Positions 37,422 through 49,435 of a stretch of DNA of 64,000 nucleotides are shown here, in pieces; the first letter of the stretch is position 1; every line of letters starts with the position of its first letter. The translations under genes were made by a program, and so were the position numbers. The notes under the pieces are model-generated. The model was not told the origin of the DNA and made no database searches. It saw only the letters and a list, made by a program, of their open reading frames with translations. The stretch is taken from NCBI GenBank assembly GCA_031310005.1, contig CM062387.1, positions 992,001 through 1,056,000 on the forward strand. Direction: 5' to 3'. Source of the DNA: Dactylellina haptotyla. Lineage: Eukaryota; Ascomycota; Orbiliomycetes; Orbiliales; Orbiliaceae.

Positions 37422-38633
37422 TTTGATTGAGTTTTTTGGGAGGTGAAAAATTAGGTTTTTCTGGGATGCGTTCAAAGGTTTGAATTGATTCGAGTGGTTG
37501 AGAGGTTGGAGTGATGAGATCTGTGGAATGAAATGGGGGGAAGGAAGGAAAAGGAAGAGAAACGGGGAAGGGTCGAGGGGACGCCGCGAGTATTTGTAGG
37601 GTGCCAGCACCTTCAACAAGATCACCAACCCAGAGAAAATAAACGAGAAAAAATAAAAACGGGCAAGTAAAATAAAACAATAAAATAACACAACACCTGC
37701 CACCCTTCGCACCACCGCACCACCACCACCACCACTAGTTAGTTGGTTTCCGCTAGGCAAGTAAACGCATTAGCCAGCGGTGGTCGGGGTGCTTGCTGGT
37801 AAATTTGTTTTTGTCGCGCGACGCACGCACACGCCTTTGTTGTTACGTATCCGGTCTAGCGGGCCCTCGCCCTTTCCCGGAGCTGGCGATCTGGTCAAGT
37901 CGACGATGCCATGATCGGTTGAGATGAATACGTTGCGCGACATGGAGCCATTCCGCGCAGGGGAACTCCTTTCCGCCCGCCCACCCGCAGAGAAAGAAAG
38001 AAAGTAAGAAAGAGGGAGAGAGAAAGATACTTGGCTTGATGCCCCTTAGCTTGTAGACATGCATACCCGTAGCCACACTACACACATACACACATACACA
38101 GAGGCATGCGCGCACTCATCGTTTACCGGCAGCTCAGCAGCTCAGCAGCAGCAGCAGCACCGCGCAGCTCACCGGCGAGACAGCTACGCGACAGCTAATG
38201 CGCCAACCAAGCTCGCGATTGGCTGGGAAGGGGCTGCTGCACGCGTGTGTGTGTGTTTGTTCCTGCGTTGCGTGTGTTGCGCCAGGAAGACCACCGAAAA
38301 TTAAATAAAATCAACCCCAAAAAAAAGTTGTTGTCAACATTATTTGCGCCAAGCCTGCTCGCTCGCTCGCGCGGTGGGCAGCTAGCTGATTTGATTGATT
38401 TGTGTGGTCTCTCGCGACCACCGCGCACAGCTATTTAAATTCCCAGCTTTCCCCCGACACCGTTTCCACCACTTTTTAGAGTTGCTCCCTTCCCCCTCCC
38501 AATTTTTCTTCAAAACCAACGACGCCTCGCATCTCCTTCTTGACTACCCACGAGTTAATTTCTCGCACCGAACTCAACTTCCCACTCACAAATATCTAAT
38601 CCTTTTTTGTTTTTCAAATAAAAAATCTTCACA
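37422..38633. promoter_or_regulatory. Divergent H2B/H2A promoter region
   Basis: About 1.2 kb between the two histone starts. A TATTTAAA box at 38432-38439 lies about 195 bp before the H2A start. An ATTGG (inverted CCAAT) lies near 38218-38222. Low-complexity tracts include AAAG/AGAG repeats near 37991-38028, CA-rich repeats near 38075-38100, a CAG run near 38140-38158 and a GTGT run near 38242-38258. A clear TATA element on the H2B side was not identified. Confidence 0.65.
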
Positions 38634-39209
38634 ATGGCATCCGGTGGAAAATCTGGTGGAAAGGCCGCTTCTGGTAGCGCAAAGACCTCGCAGAGGTATG
38701 TTTCTCCCTAGGAAAACAAACACACTCACTGACTCAGTGAACATCTATATCTTACGTTTCGTATTTAAATTCTAACGCGTTTAAACCAATTCTAGCCGAT
38801 CCTCCAAGGCAGGCCTCGCTTTCCCAGTCGGTCGTGTTCACAGACTTTTGAGGAAAGGAAACTACGCCCAGCGTGTCGGTGCTGGTGCCCCAGTCTACCT
38901 CGCCGCCGTTCTTGAGTACCTCGCCGCCGAAATCTTGGAATTGGCTGGCAATGCTGCCCGTGACAACAAGAAAACACGTATTATCCCCCGTCATCTGCAG
39001 CTTGCCATCAGAAACGACGAGGAATTGAACAAACTCCTCGGACATGTCACCATCGCTCAAGGTAAATACAGCATTATCCCGGATATATATATATATCAAG
39101 TACCAGTTGCTAACTCTATCAAACAGGTGGTGTCCTCCCAAAGATTCACCAGAACCTTCTCCCCAAGAAGACCGGAAAGGCTGGCAAGGGTGCTTCCCAG
39201 GAACTTTAG
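38634..39209 (+). CDS. Histone H2A (SQEL-ending, canonical fungal type)
   Basis: Core nucleosome histone. Three exons, 38634-38695, 38796-39061 and 39127-39209, total 411 nt (136 aa). The fold is canonical, with [46 protein letters not shown] and [24 protein letters not shown]. The acidic-patch [10 protein letters not shown] is intact. It ends in ASQEL, so the main H2A carries the SQ phosphorylation site used in the DNA damage response, as in other fungi, without a separate H2A.X. Head-to-head with H2B. Confidence 0.98.
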
Positions 39210-39927
39210 ATGCTTGTTTGAAGCTTTGTACTTTTGACACGAATTTCTCCTGGGTTTTTTCTTTTCCATTGTTTAGTCTAATGTAATGGCGCGGGGTTCT
39301 GGGATTCCTTTTTCATATTCAATGTATTGTAACTTTTCCCTTCCGGATATCGTGTCTGTTCCCCTTCCGGTTGCTCTTTCTATTTTATCTGAGCAATCAA
39401 TGGTTCATGATGGGTATGATCATGCGTTTTTTTCCCTCGCCTAAAGTTGGAACTGGCACTCAAGCCAAAACAAGATCTCTGGTTTTTCCAGGCCTTGTCG
39501 TTTATACAAATAGATACTCGTTATCCGAACATTTTTTCCCCTCGAAATTCGAGCCCATGTGTCGTTTCTTTTTCTCCATCCATACAAAAGACTCAACCAA
39601 TTACTTTGTGGTACTTTCCAGCTTTCAGGTGCTTCAAAACCCTAGTGTACACTGTATATACACGCATTTCTCCTAGATGTGCTGCTATCCGGTTTCACCT
39701 TCGCTAATGAATACTCAGTAGCCGTATAAAAATAATCGTGGAAAGAATTCAATCTATTTCTTTTCATTTTGAATATCTATCTGTTAGTGTTAAGCCTTCG
39801 ACGCTTATAACCCCATGAGAGGTCCGATTCATTGTATATCGGTGGCCTAGTTTTCGAACCCAGAACCCAGTAATCTCTCGGACCTGACGCACGAGCTGAT
39901 TTGCGTCTCTGTGGGTTCGCTACCTCA
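39210..39927. other. 3' flanks of H2A and the orphan minus-strand gene
   Basis: T-rich DNA without recognised genes; both neighbouring genes end here. Open frames are Phe/Ser-rich and look non-coding. Confidence 0.5.
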
Positions 39928-40490
39928 TCACGCAAGCGATCTTGAATTTCTGTCTCGGAAGCAGGATAGCTTCTGCGACGAAGTGTTTGCGTTGTCTAAG
40001 TAGTCACGGCTCGCGTCAGCTTGATACATTGCATGACCCAAAAAAAAAGCATTTCCAACCTTTCCGATTCCGCGTTTATATGACCTCTCAACTCTGCCAG
40101 CCTTAGCCGATAGCGGTGACCCTTTCTGCCTTGATGCCTCCCCAATCCTGTTCTGCGGTGTTGACGACCCGACAGCTTGTTCCTTTGTGACTTCACTTTC
40201 TTTCCTTGATGGATGGCTATCGCGCAGTGTTGGCGCGCGCTCTGTCTCGCTCGCGTCTTTAGCTTGGAGTTGTCGCGTCACACCCTCCCCATGGTGTCCT
40301 TGCGCCGCTAACGATTCGTAGACCCGGCGGATGCTCTGGATGTTGGACTCTCAATCAGTTTAATTCTTGAACTCGAGCAAAACCAAACGTATGTGTATCT
40401 ATATATATTCACTACCTTTGGCATAGGGCTGCCCTCCAGCAACTGGCGGAATCTGATGTCTGTTTGGGATAGCTGGCGAGGTGTGAACAT
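39928..40490 (-). CDS. Unrecognised small protein, two exons
   Basis: I do not recognise this gene. Exon 1 (40490-40416) encodes MFTPRQLSQTDIRFRQLLEGSPMPK; a GTAGTG...AG intron joins it in phase to exon 2 (40347-39928), giving 164 aa. The protein is hydrophilic and basic, with SNIQSIRRVYESLAAQ as a possible short helix, then a Ser/Lys/Glu-rich disordered stretch. No signal peptide, membrane span or known motif is visible. Evidence for reality is the long frame continuity across a clean intron rather than homology. It is divergent from the next unrecognised gene, 522 bp away. Confidence 0.5.
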
Positions 40491-41012
40491 CTTTGCTCAA
40501 TTTCGGTTGGAAAGTTGCTTCAAACGAAATTCACAAATGTGTTTTTTGAGGGGGTATTTCTTTCTCTTCTTTTCTTTCTCCCTTCTTTCCACTTTAGACT
40601 ATAGCGATAGGATATCGTGCTCTAGTGAATAAAGGTATCTCAAGTATTTGGTTTTTGGGGGGAAGAGTTAAGGCTTTGTCAAAGCGGAAGCTTGGTAGGA
40701 AAGCAGCCCGGATGTTAGCCTTGTTCTGTTTCGAGCAACACGCTTTGCAATATGGCAACCAAAGCATTCGCTCGGACCCATGCTCGTGGGCTCACAACAG
40801 TCCCCAGCTGGATTTATCACCAGAAGATATTGACTTGTACCAGACAGACATGAGCGAAGATAGCATCTCGTTTCGTATATTTAAGTAGCCAATCGTTTAC
40901 AAATATCGCACCATCCTCTCTTTCTCCTATTGGCCGTAACATATACCGTAGAAAGCCCCTGGCGCCCCTTCCTTCGAAATCCAACCGCACCCGCTGCTTA
41001 TGTTGTTTCGTG
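40491..41012. promoter_or_regulatory. Intergenic region between two divergent orphan genes
   Basis: The two unrecognised genes point away from each other across this stretch. An open frame of 87 codons (40625-40888, plus) overlaps it and could be an upstream exon of the right-hand gene, but I could not join it confidently. Confidence 0.35.
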
Positions 41013-42211
41013 ATGGCTAATATTCACTCCACATTCGAGATTAGATCACAAGGTTTATGCTTCGGCGCCCTGCACAATATCTGGGCTGGCAGTACTGCGG
41101 CTATTCAAGGCTTCTCCAACGTGCGACCTCGAGCAAATGGGACTGTCGCAACTCACCAGTTTCAATACAACATTGCCGCTCGGAACGGAATCTGGAATGT
41201 TTATCAACTTATAGACAATGATCACGGCCAAGTTTCCGGTTGGTTCGTTGCACACGTAGATGTCGACTTGTGCAAGAAATTTCTAAAATCCTACGGGTCT
41301 CCGGCTCTCCCTATGAAGAGGATTGCGGAAGCAATATGAATGATGACAGTACCTTCCAAGAGAATATCCTGGTTATCAACCAATACGACTGGGATTATTA
41401 CCAGAGTCGTTATTTCGACGAAATTGGCGAAGGTCCCGAGGAGGAGGAGGAGGGTGATTCGCTGGCGAATTCTAACTCTGCTGGCCTTGTCGATATCGCT
41501 GAGGCAAGGCAATACGTCGAGACACGGAAGAAGCAGAGGCTCAGCCAGAGACAGCCTTCTGGAGCCGGGGTATGGATGTACAGCCCGCACGCGGAATACA
41601 TGTTTGGCCGGTTTGGTTTCGACCATAACCGAACTGCAGCTCGCTCGTTCTTGTTCTTAACCGCTGATACGAAGTTTACCAACACTCGCTTGGACGGGTT
41701 AGACAAGTCTTTGAGAAAAAAAGAAACTTCCGATGAAAGATTCGAGCGCCGGCTTCGAGAGGGATACGACCTTTCTGGTTTACCGGAGCTCCGAAAATGG
41801 TCAACACCGTCCCCTCATTCTACGGGCAATGCCATCTTTCTAGGTCAACCGCTACCCCGTCCTTCGGAATTGATAATGCTAGGCCCGTATGACCCGAAAA
41901 TTCATATATTTACGGCTGAAAATATTGAGAGCCTACGTCTATCCGTATGCAAAACCACCAAGTTTGCAGAATCATTGAAAGAGGACTTGCTTGATATCCT
42001 AATCGAAATCTGTCTACGTTGGTTGGAAACGACTGTGCTCCCGAAATCTTCACAACAAGGAATTGCCAGCGCATCTGATAATAGTCTTTTCCTTCTTGAC
42101 GAAAGTGGCAACCGATCTGAATTGGACAAACGCGCCTGTATCCGGTTCGCGAAACCGGAGAAATCGAACATCGAAACTTGGAAGGCAATGGCGTTGAAGG
42201 ACGCATTATAG
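41013..42211 (+). CDS. Unrecognised protein, about 377 aa, two exons
   Basis: No family recognised. Two overlapping frames are best reconciled by a 65-nt intron at 41256-41320 (GTAGAT...GAAGAG), joining GWFVAH to DCGSNMNDDS; this intron lacks an obvious branch site and is tentative. The second part is well-formed coding sequence without low complexity apart from an EEEEE run: acidic, with YDWDYYQSRYFDEIGEG, a central GVWMYSPHAEYMFGRFGFDH and a C-terminal LLDILIEICLRWLETTV helix. No signal peptide or membrane span. If the intron is wrong, the gene may start inside the second frame at 41336 (MNDDSTFQ). Possibly a lineage-restricted ascomycete protein. Confidence 0.55.
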
Positions 42212-44005
42212 AATTTCTTTTATTAAGATCTAGAAATGCAAAAATCTCTTTTGACAAGGCATATATCGCAGGGGTGCATAGGGTTTTGGTATATTTTCTC
42301 GCAGAGGTATTGGAACTCGCTAGATTCGGCCCGACCTCAGATAGTACCCTGCGATATACGACTTTCCATCTATTTTGACCACGAGCTTCTTGACATCTTC
42401 CAACACTCCATGGTGTTCTGGAGTGGCAGGGTTTAAATTCAAATTTCGCTGAGACTACGATATCGCCACCCCGGGGAATACACACATGCGTGCATATATA
42501 CTGAGCAGTATATGAGTAGAATATCATCGTACCTCTTTATATGAACACTGAGATTCCCTCCGAGTTTAATTCGTGCATCATATCAAGAAATTGAATCCAT
42601 GATATCAAAGCTTGCATACATTAGCCAGCTAAAACATATCCCACCCCTCTCAAATTACTCATTAGGGCGCATTTCTTTTCTTTCGAGTAGTACACGCGCA
42701 TGCACATCTACACGCACACGTGTACACATAAATATGTGTGTGTCTGTGTGTGTTTTTGGTTTTACTGTAGCTGACTATTCGTGAAATTTCAAATATTTCA
42801 AATTGCTACAAAATAATATATGCCTAAAATAGGCAATCGATTTCTCGCGTAAACATATTTATTTTTTTATTTTATTTTCTGACCAAGACGTCTATCCGTG
42901 TTTTCGGGCGTTTATCAAGGCACCAGAGCTTAACATATTTGTTTCGCCAAAGAGCCGAGAATACACAGTTTTGATAATATAAAGTAATAGTTGGGTTATT
43001 AGATATAAAGATACTAGGGGGTGGAATTAAGAATAAGTAGAATAAGATCTGTAGAAAATTTAATTAGTTTGCTCGGGTGACGAATTGAGAAGTGTTATAT
43101 TTTATTTTGCTCGGGATGAGAGATGTGCTTGTATACTAACAGATAGGCAGCCTATGATACTGGCAATCCCAAGACCCGGTTCTATCTTATTTGCTCGGCC
43201 GTTGTAGTATATAGGTTACCTGCGGAGTACAAAATCGAAATTTCGAAAGGGTTTTTACTCCAATGGTTCGACTAGGTTAAATACTAGGCAGCGTCCGGGC
43301 GACGTAGTGCGCTAATACCGTCGACACTAGTCAGCAAGTTATCTTAGGGATGTTGAGACTCCTAGTATGGAGTGCGGCTCGCCACCCTTTTTTCACAAAA
43401 CTTGTGTCGAATTCCGCCGGCAAAATGGTACCATCTGCAAGTTCTTTAACAAACACCCTTTGGAATTATAATTAGGTCTCAATAGGATTACCACATCCCT
43501 ATATTGATAAACACCATCGAGCATCTCTATACTGGCACTATAGTTGCCTGGTATAGCAAAGGTTGCAAGCAGAATTAAAGCTTATAAAGTGGTTCTTTGC
43601 TGAGAAACTTTGCGGAGAAATTCGGTGCACTGTATATTAACTTAAAATTTCCAACAGCAATTGCAACGCAGACTTTGGCATTTCCCAATTAATTTAAATT
43701 TCGCCAAGATCAAGATGAGTAACACCCATATTGGGCGTTTTGAATGATCTGTCATTGCCTAAAAAAAAAGTCCTAGCTTATATCATAGCTAATCCAAGGG
43801 TGGAGGAATATTTTAGCTAGCTATGAGTGATAACAGATAATATTGAAATATTTTTATTATTTAAGAAATTTCTCGAGACCAAAAAAAAGTCAGGCATCAT
43901 GCAATGATCAAGGCGCCTGGGCCCTCATCTTCAATATGTATCAGTACTTCTTGGATCTATGGATTCAAGACGATATATCATCTTTCAACATAGACGGGCA
44001 GCAAT
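42212..44005. other. Gene-poor intergenic stretch, AT-leaning
   Basis: About 1.8 kb with no supportable gene. A CA/TG-rich tract (ACACGCGCATGCACA type, then GTGTGTCTGTGTGTG) lies near 42690-42755. The hexamer GCTCGG recurs three times in T-rich context between about 43070 and 43200. The region marks the start of the drop in gene density. Confidence 0.5.
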
Positions 44006-45560
44006 CTAACTTGCTAATTGCATACCACGGAGCGAGACCGAGGCTCTGACCGTTGCCCCAGAACCAACATCAAAAGCCCCCTCTTTTTTCAATTCGGGAG
44101 CATTTAGGACCTCCGAAAAGGGAATCTCGGCGAATCCCGTCTCGCAGTTCTTATTCAACAGTGCGATCCTGAAACTTGGTGGGTTGACAAGCAGGTCCGC
44201 TGTCACCGGGATATGGAATGCTTGATCGAAAGAAGGGTTGAAAATGTCGGTACCAGGACTGTACGACTTTGCTGCGGTGCAGAATTCTCTGTTACCCCAT
44301 GCCACTTTGATACTGGGGTTTAGCTCTTCACATTGGCCTTGTAGTCCGATGGCACTTGCGACGAGTATGGTGACGAGGCCGGCCAAATTCCCCTCATCGC
44401 CCCCGCTTTGGGTAGATGTCAGGACATTGGCATCGTCAATAAAATTGAAGAACTTGGCCTGCACTGTGATTTTGGCGGTAGTGAGCTCGCCTTTATGGAT
44501 AATATCCAACTCTTTAGAACCACCATTCAGTAAGATATCTTTTACTGTAGTAGTCGCAATTCCAATATCATCATCTCCTGCGAGATCGTCGTCTTGTATG
44601 TCAATGAGAACTTGCTGATCGTAATCCGCAATTAGAAAATCATGAGTTTCATTCCATGCCGGGTGATGATCATTATTTTTGGTTGAAGTCCGCCACTCTG
44701 CCTCAGCACCCACATTGATCTTACAGTAGCAATCAGGAACATCCTTAACCATTTTAGCAAAAAATCCTTTAGCTCCGCCCTTTTCCGCGCCCCCGATGCT
44801 AGTGGCGCTCCCAATAGTAAGACGTAGAGCACCTATATACGACAGGTAAGTTTTGAAATAATCGGTGTTGGTATCGAGTTTGACTAAGTATCGGTTAGGG
44901 AGGACGGCCATGGAGCAGATAATGTTGAGAATGACTTTGCGGATTGCCTTGTCCACCAGAAAACAATCGGCAATATTGGCCGCATCGGTAAAGTCGAGCC
45001 TGAGCTCAGGTGGGTTGATAAAGGCAACTTGAGCGGCTCCGATCTTGCACTTCGTAAGTCCACTATCCTTGACTATTTAAATCGGGAAATTTATACCAGA
45101 GGAATTATATCCGTCAATGGAGCAAGCAATATTGAGAGCCTGCCTTTCAGATGAATATGTTCAATACCCTGTTGCATAACTTCATTAATATATGATCAAA
45201 TCAAGCATTTGATTGCGATTTTGGTAAACCTACAAATTTAGGCACCATCTTCCCATCCAGCTCAATGTCACTTTTACCCTCCCAAGTTACATCCATGTCC
45301 AGCTTGATACCGTCATGGTCTGTCTTATGGACGTCCACCCCGGATATCTTCATTGGAACAAGTCCGAGGTCGATTTTAACAAACTGAAGCGTAGCTAAAG
45401 GTCCTGGAAGCATAGTTGCAAACATAGGCTCTACAATGTCCTTCACCATCCTGCAACCAGCAATATTGATCTTCGGCCATAGTTGCTCCACGATGTCGTT
45501 GAGAAAGCCAGCCGATTCGGATCCTCCAGATGCCGTCAACTTGTCAAGAAGCCCTGCCAT
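44006..45560 (-). CDS. SMP-C2-C2 protein (tricalbin/extended-synaptotagmin-like), no visible membrane anchor
   Basis: Probable lipid-transfer protein acting at membrane contacts. Exons 45560-45234, 45168-45097 and about 45067-44006 sum to 486 aa; the third exon's acceptor is the least certain. The first ~200 residues resemble the SMP lipid-binding domain: FLNDIVEQLWPKINIAGCRMVKDIVEPMF, then FVKIDLGLVPMKISGVDVHK and IELDGKMVPKF. A C2 domain follows (about 211-330; IGALRLTIGSA...DCYCKINVGAEAEWRTSTKNNDHHPAWNETHDF...DIQDDDLAGDDDIGI) with several Asp residues placed as in calcium-binding loops. A second, more diverged C2-like region covers about 355-480. Tricalbins and E-Syts normally start with a hydrophobic ER anchor; here SMP begins almost at residue 14, so the protein looks soluble unless an upstream exon was missed. 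Confidence 0.78.
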
Positions 45561-46404
45561 TTTACAAAGTTTCACAGCCCGATATTAGGAGAGATATTCT
45601 CTAATATAATCCAACTTTGTGATCTAGGTTGATGCAATCGTTCTGTGTAGTGAAGAGTCGTCGTTTGATATGGTAAATTTTATCTTGAGTCCGTTGACGA
45701 ATACTAATTAGCGGGGTCGACGTCATTCCACATGTTTGCCCAACCGACCAATTTAGTCTAGGAGCCCTTTTGCATATTCAGATTGAGATTATAATACAAA
45801 AAGCGGGGTACTCTTTAATATTAACTAAGTACTTGAAGCTTTTTCAACCATGCTAAATTTTCAAAAAATCCAAATATTTGGATAAAAATTGATATTATCC
45901 TTGCAAAATATGTAATATATGTGATATCATTATTGTGAACAGATAGTAGTAGTGTTGCGATTTTTATATGCTTTCTTTTATTGTAAATCGGTGACTCTGC
46001 CCTCGTCATTGACCTTTTTTTTTTTGGGTGCTGCGGGTGCAAGGACGGATAGCTTGCAATGATATTGTGTTGATTACTTGTTTGTCGTATTGTAATGTGT
46101 GTTATTGTTTGTTGTTATACGGAGTATTTGGTTTCTCTTTGGAAATTTATTCTTCAGAATGACCAAGTACTTAGGTTGCTTAAGCAAATTTCTGAAACCC
46201 TTAAGCTCCTTCCACCTTTAACTTGTTTACAGGGGTACCATAAGTGCTCCTCAGTTTTATCTTTATGATTTACTATTATAATCGTTAACCTATTCACTTT
46301 AGTATTACATTCCTAGCTCACAAAGCAGTGTATCTAACAATGAATTCGATCGGATTCGATTGTATGCTCGTCTTATATCTATGTCGATTTACCACTCCTC
46401 CCTA
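45561..46404. other. Gene-poor DNA upstream of the SMP-C2 gene
   Basis: Promoter of the SMP-C2 gene at its left end, then AT-leaning DNA without recognised genes. Confidence 0.5.
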
Positions 46405-46642
46405 AAACACCGAACAAGAATCTACGACTAGTGGGTCTGGCGGTCAAAGCGGGCCATCCGGTTCTTCTGGCGGCAGCGGAGGGCATGGGGGTCATACTAG
46501 TGCAGGTTCATCGGTGGTCATCAAGGACAGCTTGACAAGCAAAATTCGAAGCACAGAAGAAAATGCGGTAACTCCGGCAAAAACAACGCTTGTTCTTACC
46601 CCAGTCGACTCTACTCTAATAGAAAACATATCAACTCCTTAG
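46405..46642 (+). pseudogene. Possible Gly/Ser-rich 3' exon or gene relic
   Basis: An open frame with no ATG runs to a stop at 46640-46642 and is clearly richer in G and C than the surrounding DNA. It encodes a Gly/Ser/His-rich run (SGSGGQSGPSGSSGGSGGHG) followed by a Thr/Ser-rich tail. It could be the last exon of an unrecognised gene, or a remnant of a secreted or cell-wall protein gene. No partner exon was found, and function is unknown. Confidence 0.25.
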
Positions 46643-48360
46643 AACGACTTGGCCTATCAAGATCCGAGCTTATCCCTTTATTTATCAATATGGCTACCAC
46701 ACCTGTTTAAGTATCTTTTTAAAGGCTAACTTACTTTAAACTAACATGTGATTATTAGTCCTTATTAGAACTTTTATTGAATTATTTAATTAATTTATAA
46801 TTACCTTTTCCGACTCGGAATATAGCATGCTAATCTGCTTGGTAATTAGAGGTATTTGGCAAGGGATAACAGCCAAGAAAGAGATACCTTCTAAAACACT
46901 GAGAAACTGGGTTACAAAGCCCAGAAAAAAACACAGGACCTGTTTACTCATATCATGAATTTTTAGAGCTTTTCACGGCTTCTTCAGACGATGAAATGGA
47001 ACTCCTGGATAGTCTTGTCGCCAAGACGGAAATAGCATAAATTCTATGGGTGCTTAGCATCATAATTCGTTTTCTGGGAAGGAGGATGACCACAACTCTA
47101 CAGAAATAAATCTTTGGCTTGAAGGAATTTGAGATATTTCCTTTATCGGCGTTTCACTATATGGCAAGGGATTCAGCGTAATGGTACTATACGGCTGCTT
47201 TTAGATAAAAAAAAGTTCGGTTTACCTTTATTTTCACTTCTTGCCAACTACTAAGCACGTGGTCGCCTTGTCGTAAGCTAGAATCTGCTTTTTTAGAACC
47301 TTGCACTGAATAAGAGATTCCATAACAATAATCAGCTAGACAGAATAGTGTCTTTCACTACCTCTATTTCTAAAACGGTGCCTTGATAATTAAGATTAAG
47401 TGTTTAACGTAACGTGCTATTTGAGAATTCTCAAATCCTCAAATCTTCCGCTATGCGCCCCAACTCGGCCAAAGTAACGAAAATATCGTAAAAATCGAAG
47501 AGCTTTAAGACGTAGTTCGTTTGTACGAATTAATAAAATAAGAAACGAAAAACAGTTGGGTATAATAAATAATGATAGCAAAGTATACTCACTTCTGGTT
47601 TTCTTCTTTTTTTTTCCAATGCGGTACCGAACCATCTCATCTTAACAGAAGCTCCCTGGAGCTGCACATTGCGTTATATAAAAAATATGTGGAATGGATG
47701 ATATTGGCAAATGTTGAATTGGACAATACGAAAAAGGGCAGGTCTCGAGTCGACCTCTTTCTCTTCGTGTTGGCCCGCGAGACAACTCTTCCTTAAGTGA
47801 GCGAGATGCACAATACAACACCTCGAATCTTGTGGAGTGAGTTGTTGATCTCGAAATAGATTTATATTTATAAAAAGGAATAAAGTGCCCTTTCCACATT
47901 TCTTCTCGGCTACTATTCTTATTTTCAGTCGTCGTCCTATCTCTTCTCAGTATAACCTCTAATTTTCACAATCCACATATCATCAACCATCCTCTAACTT
48001 TATAGGATGTCCTAATAAATACTCGAAACCTTACTATTCTTGCCTAGCAAACCAGGATGGCAACTGCGTTTAATATTATTGGAGTCAACGGCCAAGCTCA
48101 CTCTATAGTGGATAAATGGCTAGAGAGGCTGGTAATATCAGCCGCAATAGCAATAACAACATTATTATTACCTACAGAAAAGGTGCAATGCTCGTAGGAG
48201 ATATTCAAATGCTAAAGCAAGACCTTACCGCTCTCACGACTAAGCACGACGCTTCGGAAAGCCTTCACTCTATTAACGAAAAGAAGTTCAATGATAGGCT
48301 CAACATTATCGTTCCTTTTGTTAAAATTTCCAAAAATTCGGCTGCGTCATCTTAATACTT
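46643..48360. other. Gene-poor DNA with small fragments
   Basis: No complete gene. A short frame near 46840-46960 (GIWQGITAKKEIPSKTLRNWVTKPRKK) faintly recalls a helix-turn-helix of a DNA transposase but is too short to call. Another frame at 48116-48355 encodes a helical stretch (MLVGDIQMLKQDLTALTTKHD) with an alternative ATG at 48058 in another frame; I could not build a sound gene from it. Confidence 0.35.
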
Positions 48361-49435
48361 TTATTCAAATATATTCGCGATCAGCGAAATCTTTACAGAA
48401 AATATAGATTTGTTTGATTTTATAGATACATCTGTAAAAGAAAGACTACCACTTACTATAGCGATTTCCTAATAAGTTTTAATAATATACTACCTATGGT
48501 TTTCTATAACTAAATCTTATCTATATAAATTGATACTATAGAACTTATTAATAACTAAAAGAAGAAACTTTTTTTAAAAATATAAAAATAATAAGAATTT
48601 AGTTTTTTTAATTAGTATATGTTGTATATATTATATATATCTTATATCTGACTTTTATTAAAGTTATGATAAATTTTTATAAGATTAGTACTATTAGTAG
48701 CGTAAATTTCTAACTTGGAATTTTTATATACTATATTATGAATATTTCGATAAAACATCACGACAATCAACTGAGCAATTGAGAAAATATCATAGAAACA
48801 TCATAATACTATTAACACCATATTAAAAATTACACCCTCTTTAATATCTTTTTTATTAAATTAAACTTTCTAATGATCTTCAAATTTGACTCGGAAATTT
48901 ATAAATAAAATAGTTCTTTATTTAATAACTTTTATCTAAATTCGGTTATAATTAACTTAATTTCATAAATTATTAAATGCTATCCCTTTTTAATAAAACT
49001 TGGTCTCGTTCCCAATCAAACCTATATTCAACATTATTAATAATCGAAATAGTTGCTAGTTACATGCAAATATATTCCGATAGTTAACTATAATAGTAAT
49101 AACTTGAAAATCTTACCTTTCCCATTATATTCAAGTTTTATTTATATCTATATCCTATAGGGGGTAACCCAATTGCTGCACCATTAGTAATATATGCCAC
49201 GTAAAACAGGGAGAACAAATAAACTAAATGAATAAAGTAAATTTATACTAAAAATTTGGTATAATACGACCTTCCGAAGTTATTCAAGTTTAAATAAAAA
49301 ATTTTATCTAAGACTGTTTATAGATGATTTTATAATTAATTATTAAATTATTAACTATATATATATATATATATATATAATATCAAAGTGGCTATTTAGA
49401 TATATATATCAATATGCTATAACTTGATATTCAAA
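48361..49435. repeat. AT-rich block, probable decayed (RIP-mutated) repeat
   Basis: Composition drops abruptly to mostly A and T after 48360 and recovers near 49435. No open frame of note survives. An (AT)n microsatellite sits near 49355-49379. The sharp borders and composition match the larger retroelement island to the right, so an old RIP-mutated transposon is the likeliest origin, but no motif remains to identify it. Confidence 0.5.

Noticed and set aside
38059-38304. Open frames across the histone intergenic region (His/Thr-rich, Gln/Ala-rich)
   Set aside because: They arise from CA and CAG repeats within the promoter region.
46840-46960. Helix-turn-helix-like frame (GIWQGITAKKEIPSKTLRNWV) suggesting a transposase fragment
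   Set aside because: Too short, no flanking transposase motifs or inverted repeats; resemblance could be chance.
48058-48355. Small two-frame gene with helical C-terminus
   Set aside because: No intron that joins the two frames in phase could be found, and it lies at the border of an AT-rich block.
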